Assembly (NCBI RefSeq): GCF_902497775.2
Contig: NZ_OZ024668.1
Location: 395,826-459,825 of the forward strand
Length of the DNA stretch: 64,000 nt
From: Pseudomonas fluorescens
GTDB lineage: Bacteria > Pseudomonadota > Gammaproteobacteria > Pseudomonadales > Pseudomonadaceae
Direction: 5' to 3'
Part shown: positions 62,001 to 64,000 of the stretch, piece after piece
How positions within the stretch are numbered: the stretch's first letter is position 1
Layout of the letters: every line of letters begins with the position of its first letter
Made by a program: the position numbers and the translations under genes
Notes under the pieces: model-generated
What the model was told of the DNA's origin: nothing
Database searches by the model: none
Seen by the model: only the letters and a program-made list of their open reading frames with translations

Positions 62001-62066
62001 TTGACGGTGTGGTAGGCGGATTCCTATAGTGTGCGCAAGTGGCAGAAAGTGGCATGAAGTGGGTTT
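62001..62066 (+). promoter_or_regulatory. mraZ promoter with three-copy MraZ box
   Basis: TTGACG (62001-62006), 18 nt, TATAGT (62025-62030) is a good sigma-70 promoter. Right after it three direct repeats AAGTGGCAGA, AAGTGGCATG, AAGTGGGTTT at exact 10-nt spacing occupy 62037-62066. MraZ binds repeats of this kind and represses its own operon. Confidence 0.8.
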
Positions 62067-62105
62067 TCTGACGCAAAAACGCTAACATTGTGGGGAATCG
62101 CAGCC

Positions 62106-62561
62106 GTGTTCCGCGGAGCCAACGCCATCAACCTCGACGCAAAGGGCCGTCTCGCAATGCCGAGCCGGTACCGTGACGAGCTCGATTCGCGTAGTTCCGG
62201 GCAGTTGATCGTGACCATCGATGCGGTTGATCCCTGTTTGTGCGTGTACCCGCTCGATGAGTGGGAACTGATTGAAGCCAAGTTGCGTGCCTTGCCGTCA
62301 TTGCGTGAAGAGAACCGTCGCCTGCAGCGTTTGCTGATCGGCAATGCGGTGGATCTGGAGCTTGATGGCAGTGGGCGTTTCCTGGTGCCACCGCGTTTGC
62401 GCGAGTACGCCAAGCTCGACAAGAAGGCAATGCTGGTGGGGCAACTGAACAAATTTCAGCTGTGGGACGAGGATGCCTGGAACGCGGTTTCGGCAGCCGA
62501 CCTTGCAGCTATCCAACAACCGGGCGCCATGCCTGATGAACTGCGTGATTTGATCCTGTGA
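62106..62561 (+). CDS. mraZ: Transcriptional regulator MraZ
   Basis: 151 residues from a GTG at 62106, which gives the family start (V/M)[25 protein letters not shown]. Two AbrB-type swapped hairpins with DAKGRLAMP (residues about 11-19) and [10 protein letters not shown] (about 85-95) are visible. It binds the repeated boxes just upstream and controls the dcw cluster. Its stop overlaps the rsmH start by 4 nt. Confidence 0.96.
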   Translation: MFRGANAINLDAKGRLAMPSRYRDELDSRSSGQLIVTIDAVDPCLCVYPLDEWELIEAKLRALPSLREENRRLQRLLIGNAVDLELDGSGRFLVPPRLREYAKLDKKAMLVGQLNKFQLWDEDAWNAVSAADLAAIQQPGAMPDELRDLIL

Positions 62562-63501
62562 CTATAGATAGCGGCTTTAACCACATCACCGTACTGCTTG
62601 ACGAAGCCGTTGAGGCTCTCGCCGTACGCGCCGATGGCTGCTATCTGGATGGCACCTTCGGCCGCGGCGGGCATAGCCGGCTGATCCTCAGCAAGCTCGG
62701 GCCGCAGGGCCGGCTGTTGGGTTTCGATAAAGATCCTCAAGCGATTGCCACCGGGCAAGCGCTGGCGGCCGAAGACGGCCGCTTTGTCATTGTGCAGCGC
62801 AGTTTTGCCGAGCTGGGCGCCGAAGTTGCCGAGCGCGGCCTGGCCGGCAAGGTCAGCGGCATCCTGCTCGACCTGGGCGTGTCGTCGCCGCAGCTGGACG
62901 ACCCTGAGCGTGGCTTCAGCTTCCTCAACGATGGCCCGCTGGACATGCGCATGGACCCGAGCCGCGGCGTCAGTGCTGCCGAGTTCATCGCCAGCGCGCC
63001 CGAAGAAGAAATCGCCCGGGTGTTCAAGGAATACGGCGAAGAGCGCTTTGCCAAACGCATGGCCCGAGCCGTAGTGCTGCGCCGTGAAGAAACCCCGTTC
63101 ACCCGCACCGCCGACCTTGCCGAAGTGCTCAAGGTTGCCAATCCCGCCTGGGAAAAGGGCAAGAACCCGGCCACCCGTGCCTTCCAGGGCCTGCGCATTC
63201 ACGTCAACAACGAACTCGGTGATCTTGAGGCTGGCCTCGATGCTGCGCTTGAGGCGCTGGAAGTCGGTGGGCGCCTGGTGGTGATCAGTTTCCATTCTCT
63301 GGAAGACCGCATCGTCAAGCTGTTCATGCGCAAGCTGGTCAAGGGCGAGGCCGACAACCTGCCACGCAACCTGCCGGTCCAGCACAAGCATTTCGAACCG
63401 AAGATCAAGGTTCACGGCAAGGCCCAGTTCGCCTCCGAGGCCGAGCTCAAGGCCAACCCTCGTTCGCGTAGCGCGGTCATGCGCGTTGCCGAGAAGCTGC
63501 G

Positions 63502-63505
<4 letters not shown>
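62558..63505 (+). CDS. rsmH: 16S rRNA (cytosine-1402-N4) methyltransferase
   Basis: 315 residues from GTG at 62558. Motifs are [23 protein letters not shown] (SAM binding), [22 protein letters not shown] and [18 protein letters not shown]. With RsmI, also encoded in this window, it modifies C1402 of 16S rRNA. Start and stop overlap mraZ and ftsL by 4 nt. Confidence 0.96.

Positions 63506-64000
<495 letters not shown>

Overview
This 64 kb window is chromosomal DNA of a Pseudomonas, most likely of the P. putida / P. fluorescens side of the genus. The evidence is a complete twelve-gene alginate operon, a dauBAR D-arginine locus next to rhlB, an mdeRAB methionine-degradation locus, a cysD / fused cysNC pair, Pseudomonas-type REP palindromes (core near GCGGGGCAAGCCCGCTCC), and the conserved block algW-nif3-cysDNC-zapG-trpS-zapE-rplM-rpsI-petABC-sspAB-(yraP/diaA/yraN/lpoA)-rsmI-rnpB-mraZ-rsmH-ftsL-ftsI. 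Both window ends cut genes: a TetR-type regulator on the left and ftsI on the right.

Layout. 1-2.4 kb: TetR fragment, a short-chain dehydrogenase, a thioredoxin-like protein and a small membrane protein, all on the minus strand. 2.5-18.6 kb: algA-F-J-I-L-X-G-E-K-44-8-D, minus strand, transcribed from algD. It starts from an AlgU-like promoter about 430 nt upstream of algD, with an AlgR-like site farther up. 19.3-24.4 kb: yaaA, an unusual polysaccharide-deacetylase-like protein, a PIN-PhoH ATPase, and moaC-moaD-moaE. 24.6-28.2 kb: a solute-binding protein converging on dauB-dauA-dauR, with a shared two-part motif in the two promoter regions. 28.3-30.5 kb: rhlB helicase and a carboxylesterase. 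30.9-35.0 kb: an aapJQMP amino-acid ABC transporter behind a near-perfect sigma-54 promoter. 35-40.7 kb: the algW protease, a Nif3-like protein and cysD-cysNC. The cysD-cysNC junction is split by a roughly 490 bp cassette that has a frameshifted four-helix-bundle gene between inverted arrays of a CAAGCNN heptamer. 40.7-45.3 kb: mdeR-mdeA-mdeB. 45.4-51.3 kb: zapG, an alpha/beta hydrolase, trpS, zapE, a GlxA-type regulator and a frameshifted aldo-keto reductase. 51.5-56.5 kb: ribosomal proteins, the cytochrome bc1 complex and stringent starvation proteins. 56.5-61.4 kb: a small lipoprotein and the dolP-diaA-yraN-lpoA operon diverging from rsmI. 61.4-64 kb: RNase P RNA and the start of the dcw cell-division cluster, with a three-copy MraZ box.

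How the genes work together. The alg genes make GDP-mannuronate (algA, algD), polymerise it under c-di-GMP control (alg8, alg44), epimerise, acetylate and trim it (algG, algI/J/F/X, algL) and export it (algK, algE). AlgW, encoded 17 kb away, is the protease that starts release of AlgU, the sigma factor expected to act at algD. The dau, aap and solute-binding genes form an amino-acid uptake and catabolism neighbourhood. The cys and mde genes cover sulfate activation and methionine breakdown.

The observations most worth checking are the heptamer-flanked cassette between cysD and cysNC, the shared dauB / binding-protein promoter motif whose halves differ in spacing by exactly 10 nt, the frameshifted Tas-like reductase, and the deacetylase-like protein that appears to lack metal ligands. 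All calls come from reading sequence and translations; no database search was run.
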